DNA of 64,000 nucleotides, from positions 62,001 to 126,000 of the forward strand of contig NZ_JAJKFQ010000001.1 of NCBI RefSeq assembly GCF_020966635.1, given 5' to 3'. The notes below the pieces were generated by a model, which saw only the letters and a program-made list of their open reading frames with translations, did not search any database and had not been told where the DNA came from. A program made the translations under genes and the position numbers. Below are positions 46,023-55,713 of the stretch, in pieces (position 1 is the stretch's first letter; every line of letters starts with the position of its first letter). The DNA comes from Stieleria sp. JC731 (lineage in GTDB: Bacteria > Planctomycetota > Planctomycetia > Pirellulales > Pirellulaceae).

Positions 46023-47327
46023 CTATCGGAAAATCGATTCGCTGGGGGCGGATTCTTCTTCGGAGCCTTGCTCTTGCAGGGTATCAACCGTGACCAACGG
46101 CGGAGATTGTTTTGCCGAAGGAAAGACTTTGGTCATGAACGCCAGTGGGCGGTCGGGAGAGCCCGGGAGCTCTTCGATCTTTGCCAACGTCTCGCGAGCT
46201 TGTTCAGCCTGCGGCGCCGAGGGATGGTCGCGGAGCAGCTTGCGATACAGGTCACGAGCGGCGCTGTATTCATGTTGCTTTTCACGAATGCCTGCGCGGA
46301 AGGCAAGCTTCTCTGCTTTGTGGTATTCGATTTCGGCAGCAGCCCTGGCAACCATCTTTTCGTACTTTTCGTCTTTCAGCTTGTCTGGAAAACGTCGGCG
46401 AGTTTGCTTGACCAAGTCGTCAGCTTCATCGAGCATCCGTTCGCTGTAGAGCGGCCCGGCGTAGACTTCCAGCTTGCAACGGATTCCCAGTAGATGGGCG
46501 TGGAACAAGTGGTCGCTATCGCTAAATGTTTCGCGTAGGTCAGTTAGGAATTCATCGGCCCGCTCGTAATCTTCGCGACGGATATATTCGATTGCCGCGG
46601 CCATCGTGGCGTCATCGGCGAGTTTACCGGTAGGGTCGTCGTATCGAATTTGATCAAGCACCCGAATCGCGTGGCTGGACGATTCACGCATCGGACGTTT
46701 TTTGTCAAAGAAGTTCAGCGTGTACCACGATTCGCTTCCCGACTTGTCGACGTCGATCCAGTATTTGCTGATCGAGAACAGGCGAGCAGCAGCTCGGTCG
46801 GTATGGCGGTTTCGAGGGAACTCCTTTTGCAGGTTTTCGAACGAATCGCGAGCGTTGTTTAGGTCGTCAGCGAAGAAGTACGCTTCGCCTTGCATGAATA
46901 ACGCATCTTGATGAATCGCCGACCCGGGGGCCTCCTTGCTGGCTTTCTTGAATAGCTTTGCCGATTGCTGGAACATCTCCGCACGTTCGCCATCGGGGGC
47001 TTGGACAGCCTCACGGAAGATCGCATCGGCTTCGCGATACAGCTCTTTTGCTTTGGGCAAGTCTTCGCTTTCGCCGGTCACATAGCCAACCAAGTGGCTT
47101 GAGCCAAACCGATTCGTGCCCGGCTTGCGAGTTGTCGGCGTGCTTTCGCTTTCCGTCGACGAGTCCGCATCGGCGCTGGACATGAACGGCAGCGGCGGAA
47201 ACATACTTTGTCCGCTGTCGGAACCACCAAAGGACTGGCAACCGACGGCACAAGCCATCAGAACCAAAGCCGTTGGCGTGTTGCGAATGATGCGTTTGTA
47301 TTTCTTTTGATTGGCAGTTCGTTTCAT
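46023..47327 (-). CDS. BamD/YfiO-like outer membrane assembly lipoprotein
   Basis: 434 residues, longer than E. coli BamD (245). The lipobox ACAVGC-Q (about residue 28-29) is followed by a Ser/Pro-rich linker and at least five TPR-like repeats (about 85-420: ELYREADAIFREAVQAPDGERAEMFQQSAKLFKKA, ALFMQGEAYFFADDLNNARDSFENLQKEFPRNRHTDRAAARL). The linker has no close homologue known to me. BamD feeds outer-membrane barrels to BamA. Its ATG at 47327 overlaps the recO stop as ATGA, so translation of the three genes is coupled. A paralogous role in another machine is possible. Confidence 0.82.
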   Translation of the reverse strand: MKRTANQKKYKRIIRNTPTALVLMACAVGCQSFGGSDSGQSMFPPLPFMSSADADSSTESESTPTTRKPGTNRFGSSHLVGYVTGESEDLPKAKELYREADAIFREAVQAPDGERAEMFQQSAKLFKKASKEAPGSAIHQDALFMQGEAYFFADDLNNARDSFENLQKEFPRNRHTDRAAARLFSISKYWIDVDKSGSESWYTLNFFDKKRPMRESSSHAIRVLDQIRYDDPTGKLADDATMAAAIEYIRREDYERADEFLTDLRETFSDSDHLFHAHLLGIRCKLEVYAGPLYSERMLDEADDLVKQTRRRFPDKLKDEKYEKMVARAAAEIEYHKAEKLAFRAGIREKQHEYSAARDLYRKLLRDHPSAPQAEQARETLAKIEELPGSPDRPLAFMTKVFPSAKQSPPLVTVDTLQEQGSEEESAPSESIFR

Positions 47328-48082
47328 TCGTCCGGTTCCATCCGGGCGGGCAGAAAATGTTGCATCCGAGGCATCGTGCCAAGGATTGCTTGGATGTATC
47401 GGTTCAGCACGCGTCGCAATTCGCCATAAACTGTCGTGGAAACAGAGACTGGGCTTCGCGTATGCGGTGCTAGCAATGTTTCGAGCTGTTCAATGGTGGC
47501 TGCTGCGACGCCGATGACCGAGGCTTGTCGGTTACGACAAGACATGCATACGACACCACCGGCGATGGGTGCAAATGAGATTCGACGTTCGCGTGCAACG
47601 GGCTTTCCGCAGTCGGCACAGTTTCGTGTGGTCGGTGCATGGCCAAGCAGTCTTAATGCGGATGCGTCAAACGCCAGCAAAGCCGCGGCGGAGTTGCCGG
47701 TGCCGTCGATTTGCCCAAGGGCATCGATGGCGGCATCGTACAGTGCCGGGTGCGGGTCGTGATTGTCCGTCATTAATCGAAGCATTTCGGCGACGTAGTA
47801 TCCCGCGTAGAGTCGTTGAATGGATTTCTCGGCCCCACGAAATCTTCGTTGGAGCTTTGCCTCAGTTAGCAAATCGAGCGCATCGGAACTTTTACGAATC
47901 AGCACTACACGACAGACGGCGAGCAGGTCAAGCGATCCTTCGAAGGAACTCTTGGGGCGGCGGGCGCCTTTGGCGATCGCTGCGATTTGCCCAAAGTCTC
48001 TTGTAAGCAGGTGGACGACGAGACTGGTTTCGCTGAATTCGATCGTTCTGAGGACGATCGCCGTCGTCTGTTCGGAAGCCAT
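47324..48082 (-). CDS. recO: DNA repair protein RecO
   Basis: 252 residues. RecO loads RecA on SSB-coated DNA in the RecFOR pathway. The N-terminal OB fold begins TTAIVLRTIEFSETSLVVHLLTRDFGQIAAIAKGARRPKS and the four-Cys zinc finger reads CADCGKP ... CMSCRN, as in Deinococcus RecO. The start at 48082 abuts the stop of the small TPR gene (48083). Position in an operon with bamD- and lptE-like genes is unusual but stable in planctomycetes, as far as I recall. Confidence 0.93.
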   Translation of the reverse strand: MASEQTTAIVLRTIEFSETSLVVHLLTRDFGQIAAIAKGARRPKSSFEGSLDLLAVCRVVLIRKSSDALDLLTEAKLQRRFRGAEKSIQRLYAGYYVAEMLRLMTDNHDPHPALYDAAIDALGQIDGTGNSAAALLAFDASALRLLGHAPTTRNCADCGKPVARERRISFAPIAGGVVCMSCRNRQASVIGVAAATIEQLETLLAPHTRSPVSVSTTVYGELRRVLNRYIQAILGTMPRMQHFLPARMEPDE

Positions 48083-48415
48083 TTAAAGTTCGTCGTCTTC
48101 GCCGAATTCGCCCAGCGATGCAAGCAATTGGCTCATTTCGGCAGCGGCATGGCTATCGTTTTGCGAGCGTGCTTGGTCGATCCCATCACGCAACTGCGTC
48201 CTGGCTTCGTCGATGCGGCCAAGGTCGACAAGTTGCTGAGCGGCCATAAAAAAGGCGGGCACGTAAGGCGGCGAATCCTTGGTCAATTCGCCAAGTTTTT
48301 CCAAGCTCGCACCATGGTCGCCCTCTTTGCGGAACTCCATTGCCAAGCTGTATCGCAAGAAGGTGTCGCTGGGATCGTCAGCCAGCATTTCCAAGATCTT
48401 TTCTTTTCGCGACAT
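48083..48415 (-). CDS. Small TPR protein
   Basis: 110 residues. Two TPR-like hairpins (SDTFLRYSLAMEFRKEGDHGASLEKLGEL, then YVPAFFMAAQQLVDLGRIDEARTQLRDGIDQAR) and an acidic end (GEFGEDDEL). It overlaps nothing but abuts recO directly and follows the GNAT-like gene by three bases. No catalytic residues. A cytoplasmic adaptor is the most likely role; partner unknown. Confidence 0.8.
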   Translation of the reverse strand: MSRKEKILEMLADDPSDTFLRYSLAMEFRKEGDHGASLEKLGELTKDSPPYVPAFFMAAQQLVDLGRIDEARTQLRDGIDQARSQNDSHAAAEMSQLLASLGEFGEDDEL

Positions 48416-48418
48416 GGT

Positions 48419-49372
48419 TTAAAACTCCTTTTTCCAGCGTTGGCCGCCACTGATGTTTTCAAACTGTAAGGTGCCAAGTTGTTCGGCAAGCATGGAGTGT
48501 TCTGCGTCGATTACCGTTTCGACACGAAAGACACAGCGTGTTGCCAATGATTGAACCATGACGGAAACCAAGAAAACTTCGGCGGGAGTTAGCTGGTCAG
48601 GCTGTTCGATCACGGTCAAATCCAGAAGTGCTTCGCTGCAGCTCATCACCTGAGCTTCAGGGTCACTTAGCCATAAACGGCAGTTGGCCAAGCGGTCGCC
48701 ATTGCGGTGATTGATCAACTGGTAATGTTCGATATCCATGTGGGCCATGGCCGATGCATATCGAGAATCCTGCGGAACGACGCCGCTGCATTCGCTGCGG
48801 GTGGTCCGCCGATATTGCATCATTTCACGGTTCACCGGCGGGCGATATGGGGCCGTTGTCACCGCCATTCGGGTGTAGCTTCCCCAAGGACGAAAACCGT
48901 GCCGTGACAGCAGCGATGAAACGCGGACGTCATAGTCGGGGATGCCGACCCCGTGGCCAATCGGTGGTAGGCCGACGTATCCGCATTGTTGATCACGGAG
49001 TGGGCCGGCGAGGATGGAATGGCAGCCCATCGCCGCCATTCGATCCATTGCGGCAAGCAGCAAATCGTCGCAACATTCCAGCCCCGCGGGAGTAAAGCAA
49101 ATCGCAGAAAGGATCGCGACGTCTTCGGCAGGTTGGTCTTCCCAGGCATCGCCTTGGGCCCCTGGACGGCTAAAGTGGCAAAACGCTTCGACTTGGCCGT
49201 TGATCGTCGCGACAAGTAATTCACGGCTGGAAAAAAACATCCGTGATAAAATCGCACGTTCGATAATCGTCGTGCTGATCGGGGGCGGGGTTCCTGTTGT
49301 GGACCAATGTTGACTCCAAACCCGTGTCAGGTCTGGAAGGTCGGCGTTACAGAAGTCGCGTATTTCGGGCAT
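48419..49372 (-). CDS. GNAT-like N-acetyltransferase, probable
   Basis: 317 residues. The first half resembles the GNAT fold (MPEIRDFCNADLPDLTRVWSQHW, ILSAICFTPAG, LLLAAMDRMAAMGCHSILAG), with an incomplete acetyl-CoA R-x-x-G-x-G/A loop, and there are two GNAT-like halves separated near residue 175. It is the first gene of the minus-strand operon with recO, BamD-like, LptE and FolP. The substrate is unknown. ATG at 49372. Confidence 0.6.
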   Translation of the reverse strand: MPEIRDFCNADLPDLTRVWSQHWSTTGTPPPISTTIIERAILSRMFFSSRELLVATINGQVEAFCHFSRPGAQGDAWEDQPAEDVAILSAICFTPAGLECCDDLLLAAMDRMAAMGCHSILAGPLRDQQCGYVGLPPIGHGVGIPDYDVRVSSLLSRHGFRPWGSYTRMAVTTAPYRPPVNREMMQYRRTTRSECSGVVPQDSRYASAMAHMDIEHYQLINHRNGDRLANCRLWLSDPEAQVMSCSEALLDLTVIEQPDQLTPAEVFLVSVMVQSLATRCVFRVETVIDAEHSMLAEQLGTLQFENISGGQRWKKEF

Positions 49373-49551
49373 TTGACGTAGGAAACTTCTCTGATCAGAT
49401 TACCGAAGCGATCGATTATCGGTTAAATCACCGTTGTTGTTCGCCGAAGGGAGCGTCCCAATCGGTGCCTGCCAACGCGTTTTCCAGACCGCCTGTTTTT
49501 GGCCAGCATACTGACTTCACAACCATTTGGTTACCGCCCTAATTAGCCGTA

Positions 49552-50187
49552 ATGCCTTCAGAAGCACTGCAAACAGATCCAACAGGGGATCCTCGTGAAG
49601 CCACACGTCCGGTCTTGCCGGTGGATGAACGCGTTCGCCAAGGGGGCTGGATTTTTATCGGCTCGTTGCTGGTTTTCTTTGTCACCAGCATTCTACTGTA
49701 CGGTCTATACGTCTACAGCCGTCGAAACGACCCGCGTAGCGCAATTGAGCTGCCAGGTGCGTTTTTGGTGAGCACGATTTTTTTAGTCTCGATTAGCGGT
49801 TTGGTGCATTGGGCAACGCGGACGGTCCGGCGGGACCGATTTGGCCAAACAGCCATCCTGTTGGGTGCCAGTACGTTTGCGGCGATCGTTTTCACCGTGA
49901 TCCAGTGCTGGGCTATGTTGAAAATGCTGCTGGGTTCAGATGCCTTTGCCGGGACAGGGCAGGGCGTGGCCGGGATGGTGATTGTCCTTGCCGTTCTTCA
50001 CGCGCTGCACGTGCTCGGCGGAATCATTGCACTCGGGATCGTGGCCGCACGTGCTTCGATCGGGCTTTATGACCACGAGCGTCATTGGCCGGTCGATTTT
50101 GCAGCTCAGTACTGGCACTTCTTGGACATCGTTTGGCTCTGCATGATGCTAGCATTTTGGTGCACGACAGGCGGATTTGGTTTCTAG
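49552..50187 (+). CDS. Haem-copper oxidase subunit III-like protein
   Basis: 211 residues with five predicted membrane helices and the C-terminal AAQYWHFLDIVWLCMMLAFW that is characteristic of cytochrome c/quinol oxidase subunit III. It stabilises the oxygen-reducing subunit I. The genes for subunits I and II are not in the window, so this is an orphan copy or belongs to a split operon. A 35-residue acidic/Pro N-terminus precedes the first helix. ATG at 49552. Confidence 0.82.
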   Translation: MPSEALQTDPTGDPREATRPVLPVDERVRQGGWIFIGSLLVFFVTSILLYGLYVYSRRNDPRSAIELPGAFLVSTIFLVSISGLVHWATRTVRRDRFGQTAILLGASTFAAIVFTVIQCWAMLKMLLGSDAFAGTGQGVAGMVIVLAVLHALHVLGGIIALGIVAARASIGLYDHERHWPVDFAAQYWHFLDIVWLCMMLAFWCTTGGFGF

Positions 50188-50401
50188 GCGACCGGCATCT
50201 GGCGATGCAAAACTTGAGTCGAAATCGACTTTATCATCAATCTTTACGCCGCGCGTCTGACTCTCGTACACTTCGCGGCGATCGCGCGTTTGCGATGCGC
50301 GACTGATCGCTACTTTCGCGGAGCGGAAGGCGACACATTTTGGCTAGCTACGGCTCGTATGCTTTGCCACACCGAACGGGATTTGCCAAAGGAAGGGCCG
50401 A

Positions 50402-52039
50402 ATGTACCGCTGGTTACTCTGCTTTCGTTATTTGAAAACGCGTTATATCGCGCTCGCTTCGATCATCAGCGTCACGCTAGGTGTGGCGACATTGATCGTT
50501 GTCAACGCGGTGATGAGCGGCTTCTCTGCCGAGATGCACGAGCGGCTTCACGGGTTGGCATCGGACATCATGATCGAATGTCATGCGACCGGCGGAATGC
50601 CTGATCCGGAAGGTCACTTACGCGAAATTGAACGTGTTTGTGGACCGGCCATCGTTGGGTCTTCGGTCAGTGTGAGTGTGCCTGCGATGTTGAACATCAA
50701 CTATCGGGGCCAGCAGATCGGACGTCACGTCAATTTGATCGGTTTGGATCCTGTGTCCTATGACCGAGTCAGCGACTTCGGCAAATACCTGTTGCATCCC
50801 GAGAATCAAAAGTCGGCGAGTTTCCAATTGCGTGATGACGGTTATGCACCCGATCGCAAGGAGCTTTCCAAAGCTGGGTGGGCTCACCGCAAAGAACGTG
50901 TTGCCAGCGATCGTCAAATCGAAGCGATGCTGGCCGAAGAGCGTCGACTGTTGGAACAGGTCAAACGTCAGCAGATGACGCCGGAAGAGATTGCTGCCGA
51001 GGAAGCTGCCAATGCCGCTGCGGCTGCGGGGCCAACCTTCGGTGCGTCGATGATGCCTTCCGCACTGGTCGGTGCTGGTGACACTGCTTCTGGTAGCTCT
51101 GCGACAGAGGAAAACATTGGTAGCAGCGAAAGCCGTTTGGCCGATTCGGTTGATCCGATGGAAAACCAGTTCGACGGAATCATCTTGGGCATTTCAACGT
51201 GCAGCGTTCGCGGCCGAAATCCTGATGGTGAAGTCGTCGACCACTATTACGCTCAGCCCGGCGATGACGTTCGGATGATGTTTCCGAGTGCGAGCGACGA
51301 ACCTAAAGTGCTCAACCAGAAATTCACGGTCGTGGATTTGTACGAATCTGGGATGAGCGAATACGACAGCACATTTGCGTTCGTTCGTCTGGATCGTCTG
51401 CAGGAAGCTCGCGGAATGATCAATCCTGAATCGGGCGTTCGTAGCGTGACGACAATTCAATTGAAAGTCGCCGAAGGCGTTGAGTTGAACCTGGTGCGTG
51501 ATGCTCTTCGTCGTCGCTTTCCTCCGGAAGTTTACCCTTACAACATTCAGACTTGGCGTGACTTGCAAGGTCCACTGTTGTCTGCCGTCAGACTTGAAAC
51601 CACGATCCTGAACATACTGCTGTTCTTGATCATCGCGGTTGCAGGTTTTGGCATCTTGGCAACGTTTTTCATGATCGTCGTTGAAAAGACACGCGACATC
51701 GGAACGCTGAAGGCACTTGGCGCGTCCGGCCATGGCGTCAGCAGTATCTTTCTGACATACGGCCTACTGCTCGGTTTTGTCGGCAGTGGTGCAGGATTGG
51801 TTGGCGGATTGCTATTCGTCGACAACATCAACGGGATCGCGGGAATTGTCGAACGGATCACGGGGCAAGAGGTCTTTGATCCAACCGTGTATTACTTCAG
51901 CGAGATCCCCACCATCATTGAACCGCTAACTCTGGTTTGGGTGATGATTGGTGCGATGACGATCGCTGTGATGGCGAGCGTATTGCCGGCACTGCGTGCT
52001 GCCCGTATGCATCCGGTACGTGCACTGCGTTTTGAATAG
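50402..52039 (+). CDS. LolC/E-like ABC transporter permease
   Basis: 545 residues. An N-terminal helix (about 16-40: ALASIISVTLGVATLIVVNAVMSGF), a large periplasmic loop, and three C-terminal helices (about 395-535) give the FtsX/MacB-type permease layout of LolC/LolE. The loop holds an unusual Glu/Ala-rich insertion (about 180-230, EERRLLEQVKRQQMTPEEIAAEEAANAAAAAG). Together with the ATPase 72 bases downstream it should extract lipoproteins from the inner membrane or act as a MacB-like exporter. A good AAGGAAGGG ribosome binding site precedes ATG at 50402. Confidence 0.85.
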   Translation: MYRWLLCFRYLKTRYIALASIISVTLGVATLIVVNAVMSGFSAEMHERLHGLASDIMIECHATGGMPDPEGHLREIERVCGPAIVGSSVSVSVPAMLNINYRGQQIGRHVNLIGLDPVSYDRVSDFGKYLLHPENQKSASFQLRDDGYAPDRKELSKAGWAHRKERVASDRQIEAMLAEERRLLEQVKRQQMTPEEIAAEEAANAAAAAGPTFGASMMPSALVGAGDTASGSSATEENIGSSESRLADSVDPMENQFDGIILGISTCSVRGRNPDGEVVDHYYAQPGDDVRMMFPSASDEPKVLNQKFTVVDLYESGMSEYDSTFAFVRLDRLQEARGMINPESGVRSVTTIQLKVAEGVELNLVRDALRRRFPPEVYPYNIQTWRDLQGPLLSAVRLETTILNILLFLIIAVAGFGILATFFMIVVEKTRDIGTLKALGASGHGVSSIFLTYGLLLGFVGSGAGLVGGLLFVDNINGIAGIVERITGQEVFDPTVYYFSEIPTIIEPLTLVWVMIGAMTIAVMASVLPALRAARMHPVRALRFE

Positions 52040-52110
52040 GCGGGTTGCTGCACTTGGCACAACTTCCCCTCCCCGAAAACATTCCGTCCCTTCCAAAGTA
52101 TCCTTTCACA

Positions 52111-52836
52111 ATGTCTGACTCCATCGTTCTTAGCGCTCGCGGGCTGACCAAGAGTTATCACAAGGATCGAATCGCGGTCCCGGTTTTGCGTGGCGTTGAC
52201 CTTGAGGTCGAAGAGGGCTTGGTCACGGTCTTGGTCGGGCGGAGCGGTAGCGGCAAGAGCACTTTGATGCACTTGCTGGCGACGTTGGATCGGCCCGATG
52301 CCGGTGAGGTTTGGTTTCAAGGGAAGCGAGTTGACAATGCATCTCGCAAGCGACGTGACTACTTTCGCAACCATGAAATCGGTGTGATCTTTCAGTTCTA
52401 TCACTTGCTTCCAGAGCTTTCCGCGATTGAAAATGTTTTGGTTCCGGCGATGATTGGCCAGGGGTTTTTTCGCTATCTGAAAAACCGTGGCGAGAATCGC
52501 AAACGTGCCGAAGCGATGTTGGATCGAGTCGGGTTGCTTCACCGTGCCAGTCACCGTCCAAGTGAAATGAGTGGAGGGGAAATGCAACGGGTCGCGATCG
52601 CTCGGGCTTTGATGACAGATCCCAAAATGTTGCTTGCCGACGAACCCACCGGTAACCTGGATACCGAAACAGGCCACGACATCCTAATGTTGCTCGATGA
52701 ATTGAATCGAACCGATGGGATGACGATTCTGATGATCACCCACGATGACGAAATCGCTGCCGGTGCCGATGTCTGCTGGCGCATGAAAGACGGCTTGATC
52801 GAAGACGATCGTGCGAAGCAGGCTGTCGCCGCATAG
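52111..52836 (+). CDS. lolD: LolD-like ABC transporter ATP-binding protein
   Basis: 241 residues from ATG at 52111; an in-frame extension to 52045 is not needed. Walker A VGRSGSGKSTLMHL, Q-loop region VIFQFYHLLPELSAIENV, ABC signature MSGGEMQRVAIARALM, Walker B MLLADEPTGNLD and the H-loop ITHDDE are complete. It energises the adjacent LolC/E-like permease for lipoprotein release to the outer membrane, in line with the LptE and BamD-like lipoproteins encoded just upstream on the other strand. Confidence 0.92.
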   Translation: MSDSIVLSARGLTKSYHKDRIAVPVLRGVDLEVEEGLVTVLVGRSGSGKSTLMHLLATLDRPDAGEVWFQGKRVDNASRKRRDYFRNHEIGVIFQFYHLLPELSAIENVLVPAMIGQGFFRYLKNRGENRKRAEAMLDRVGLLHRASHRPSEMSGGEMQRVAIARALMTDPKMLLADEPTGNLDTETGHDILMLLDELNRTDGMTILMITHDDEIAAGADVCWRMKDGLIEDDRAKQAVAA

Positions 52837-52961
52837 CTGTTCCGGAATGTCAGCCATTTGGCCCGGGATGTCAGCGAATTGGCTCAGGCCATCACCCGTT
52901 ATTTCAGGGCGAAAACGCAAAGCGTTCATCCGTTTCTAGAGCACCGACTTGATTTAGACCC

Positions 52962-53825
52962 TTGCACGACGAACCGGTTTCTCCGTCGATCAACAAGCGT
53001 TTGTCGTACTCGGCGAACACCTGGGTGTATCGCTTGGCAATCGTATACATCGTTCTGTCGATGCTGGCGATTTTCTACTTGGTTTGGCTGTTGATTCAGT
53101 TGCCCGTACCCAGGCAGTTTGAAATCGAGAGTGATCGCCAAGATGCGATCTTTCTGGTTGGCCAAGTGCTCGAAGATCTTCGCGATCATCCACACCTGCG
53201 GCTGTTCGGCGACAAGGATTACGAGTTCATTCAGTTCCTTGGGGAAGAATTGGAACAGATGAATGATGCCGCCAAGATCCAAAAGCAGTGCGAGTTTGTG
53301 CTGCAGCTATATCAGGGTGAATTCACCGAATACCGATTGTCGGTCAAGTATCTACTGACGTCGGCGGTCACGGGCGCATTCATCGCGTTGTTGGTCAGCC
53401 TCCGTCCTTCGATTTGGGCCGCGTGTCTACTCGAGTTCGTTTCGCTCGCCGGAACCGCTTTGAATTCCGAGCTTTTTGCCGGTCGAGATTTCTCGCATCT
53501 GTTCGTCTTCACGTTGCCACATTTGATGCTTGGCATCGCAATCCTTGGCTTTGCGATGACAGGCTACTGGGCAAATAAGTTTGAAACGCAACCACGGCAG
53601 CGTGAACCTTGGACGCTAGTCTGGTTTGGTGCTGCCGGGTTGGTGGTCGCAATTGCGATGACCTATTGGGAAATCACTTCACAGTCGCGCTCGACTTTAA
53701 GGACCACACAAGGCCTCGGGGCGGTGTTCGTCGCAGCCGGTTGGTCCCTTTTCGCAGGGACCAAGCAACTGCTGCAGTTAAAGTCGACTAAAGGCGACCA
53801 TTCAGATAGTCCAAGCGACGGATGA
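52962..53825 (+). CDS. Polytopic membrane protein of unknown function
   Basis: 287 residues with TTG at 52962, or a later GTG near residue 21. A membrane helix near residues 22-46 (RLAIVYIVLSMLAIFYLVWLLIQL) is followed by a soluble segment (50-125) and five or six further helices from about residue 130. No catalytic motif was identified. It lies 126 bases after LolD. Its last 38 bases overlap the convergent sulfatase gene. Confidence 0.65.
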   Translation: MHDEPVSPSINKRLSYSANTWVYRLAIVYIVLSMLAIFYLVWLLIQLPVPRQFEIESDRQDAIFLVGQVLEDLRDHPHLRLFGDKDYEFIQFLGEELEQMNDAAKIQKQCEFVLQLYQGEFTEYRLSVKYLLTSAVTGAFIALLVSLRPSIWAACLLEFVSLAGTALNSELFAGRDFSHLFVFTLPHLMLGIAILGFAMTGYWANKFETQPRQREPWTLVWFGAAGLVVAIAMTYWEITSQSRSTLRTTQGLGAVFVAAGWSLFAGTKQLLQLKSTKGDHSDSPSDG

Positions 53826-55713
53826 GTTGTCCGTTCTTTTCGAGGGGGACCAGCATCTGAAACTTGGTGGTGTCCATTTCGAATCCGTGGAAGTCTTTCA
53901 GAAAGACAATTGTGTTTAGGATTCGCAGTGCTTCGGGCTCGTTGGTCGCACGCTCGATCGACCGCCGTAAGAAACGATCGGTTTCAATATCGGTGTGCAT
54001 TTCCAGATATTCGGCAGCTCGAGTGACAACGAGTGGCTCAACATCAGTAAGCAGCTTTTCCATCATGGGCACCAGCGGTTTTGCTTCTTCGCCAAAGCTA
54101 CTGCATGCGACGAGAGCCCAGTAGCGAACCCAGCCGTCAGATTCTTGTGCGGGATCGAGAGCACGTTGAAGCTTAGGAAAAGCTTCCGAAAACGGTTGCA
54201 GGCACAAATTGACGGTGTCGATGTATTGCACGATCTCGGCCGCGTGAGCTTGCCCGAACGCAATCGGGTTGGCCGTCGCTTCGTCAACCATCACGGCTTC
54301 GGTTGCAAAGCTCAGGTCTGGCATCGACTTTAGGCGATCGTCAAGCTGCTGGCGCATCTGCAGAAGCCGAGTCTGTTGTGCCGGGTCGCTGGCTAAGTTA
54401 TTGATTTCGTGAGGGTCACTGCTGAGGTCATAAAGTGCCTCGGCTGCTTTGGGCTGGAAGAACTGTGCTGGCGGTCCGCTTAGCTTGCCTTCGTTGTGAA
54501 GGTCACGCCATTGTTGGTAGGCGGCGCATTTGTAGCGGTAATTGTTCTGCAGTGAATCTGGATAGAACGGTTCGAAGTTACGGATGTATTTCCAGTCTCC
54601 AATGCGCAGGGTTCGAACCAAGTCGTACTTCTCATCAAAACGGTCGGCATAGCCAAATGTTTCGTCGCGCCGGTCGACCTTGTCGGGATCAGCATCCATA
54701 CCGAGGAATGGCCGACCGTCGATCCCTTCGGGTTGTTCGAGTCCTGCCAAGCTGAGGACGGTGGGGCCGAAGTCGACGAATTCGACAAATCCGTCCGTGC
54801 GGCTTCCCAAATCACGACCTGCTAGTTGTTGAAAGTTTTCGGGGACGCGAACGACAAGTGGAACATGAAGTCCCGATTCGTAGGCGTATCCTTTCGATCG
54901 AGGCAGTACACCACCATGGTCACCGAAGTAGAACACGAATGTATTCTCAAGTTCGCCGTCGGCTTCGAGTTGGGCGATCACGCTTGCGACCTGTTGGTCG
55001 ATAACTTTCATGCGATCGTGATAGCGTGCCCGGGTGTAACGAAAGAGAGGCGTGTCGGGAAAATACGGCTGCAGTTTGACTGACGCGGGATCTGTTTCGG
55101 TAGGAGCGTTCTCAACGTCGGATGCGGGGAAATGCAGCTTGCTTTCATGTGAATCGGTAAAGGTTTTGACATGAAAGAAAGGAATCGACTTGTCAGGGCG
55201 ATTTCGCCAGTGAGCTTTCTTGCTCGAATCGCTCCAGACGTCGGAACTTTTGACCGCGTTATAGTCCTCTTTGTTGTTGTTGGTGGTGTAGTATCCGGCC
55301 GCATGAAGGTAGGCGGGGAACATCTCCACGCCGGGGGGCATCGTGGCGGATGTATGCTTGCGGTGGAACTGAGTCGCGATGCGGGGGCCGTAGCAGGAAG
55401 TGATCAACGTGGTTCGCGCGACGGAGCATACCGGCGCGTTCGAGAACGCACGATCGAAGGTCACGCCATGGGCCGCCATGGCTTCGATGTTCGGGGCCGG
55501 AGCGCCATCGGGATGAAAGTGCCGGAGATAGTCGAACGAGTTGTCTTCGGACATGATCCAGACAACGTTGGGTCGATTGGCTGTAGAGGCTTCGTCTGTC
55601 GTCGAGGCCGATTGGGCAAATACGGGAGTCGATTGATGAGCGAGAATGCCCGTGGTCAGCAACAGCAGTGCTGTGAGCATCGCGAACGGTCGCGAGAGGG
55701 GGAGGCGATTCAT
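53788..55713 (-). CDS. Sulfatase with HEAT-like C-terminal region
   Basis: 641 residues from ATG at 55713, which begins the signal peptide (MNRLPLSRPFAMLTALLLLTTGILAH); an in-frame TTG at 55731 would add six residues. The formylglycine motif is PVCSVARTTLITSCYG, with Val in place of the usual Pro two residues after Cys. Other features of the alkaline-phosphatase-like fold are NVVWIMSEDNSFDYL, FYFGDHGGVLPRSKGYAYESG, and a metal-binding Asp-His pair. The last 120 residues have a HEAT-like helical pattern (WVRYWALVACSSFGEEAKPLVPMMEKLL, VTRAAEYLEMHTD). Substrate is probably a sulfated polysaccharide. Confidence 0.9.
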   Translation of the reverse strand: MNRLPLSRPFAMLTALLLLTTGILAHQSTPVFAQSASTTDEASTANRPNVVWIMSEDNSFDYLRHFHPDGAPAPNIEAMAAHGVTFDRAFSNAPVCSVARTTLITSCYGPRIATQFHRKHTSATMPPGVEMFPAYLHAAGYYTTNNNKEDYNAVKSSDVWSDSSKKAHWRNRPDKSIPFFHVKTFTDSHESKLHFPASDVENAPTETDPASVKLQPYFPDTPLFRYTRARYHDRMKVIDQQVASVIAQLEADGELENTFVFYFGDHGGVLPRSKGYAYESGLHVPLVVRVPENFQQLAGRDLGSRTDGFVEFVDFGPTVLSLAGLEQPEGIDGRPFLGMDADPDKVDRRDETFGYADRFDEKYDLVRTLRIGDWKYIRNFEPFYPDSLQNNYRYKCAAYQQWRDLHNEGKLSGPPAQFFQPKAAEALYDLSSDPHEINNLASDPAQQTRLLQMRQQLDDRLKSMPDLSFATEAVMVDEATANPIAFGQAHAAEIVQYIDTVNLCLQPFSEAFPKLQRALDPAQESDGWVRYWALVACSSFGEEAKPLVPMMEKLLTDVEPLVVTRAAEYLEMHTDIETDRFLRRSIERATNEPEALRILNTIVFLKDFHGFEMDTTKFQMLVPLEKNGQLIRRLDYLNGRL

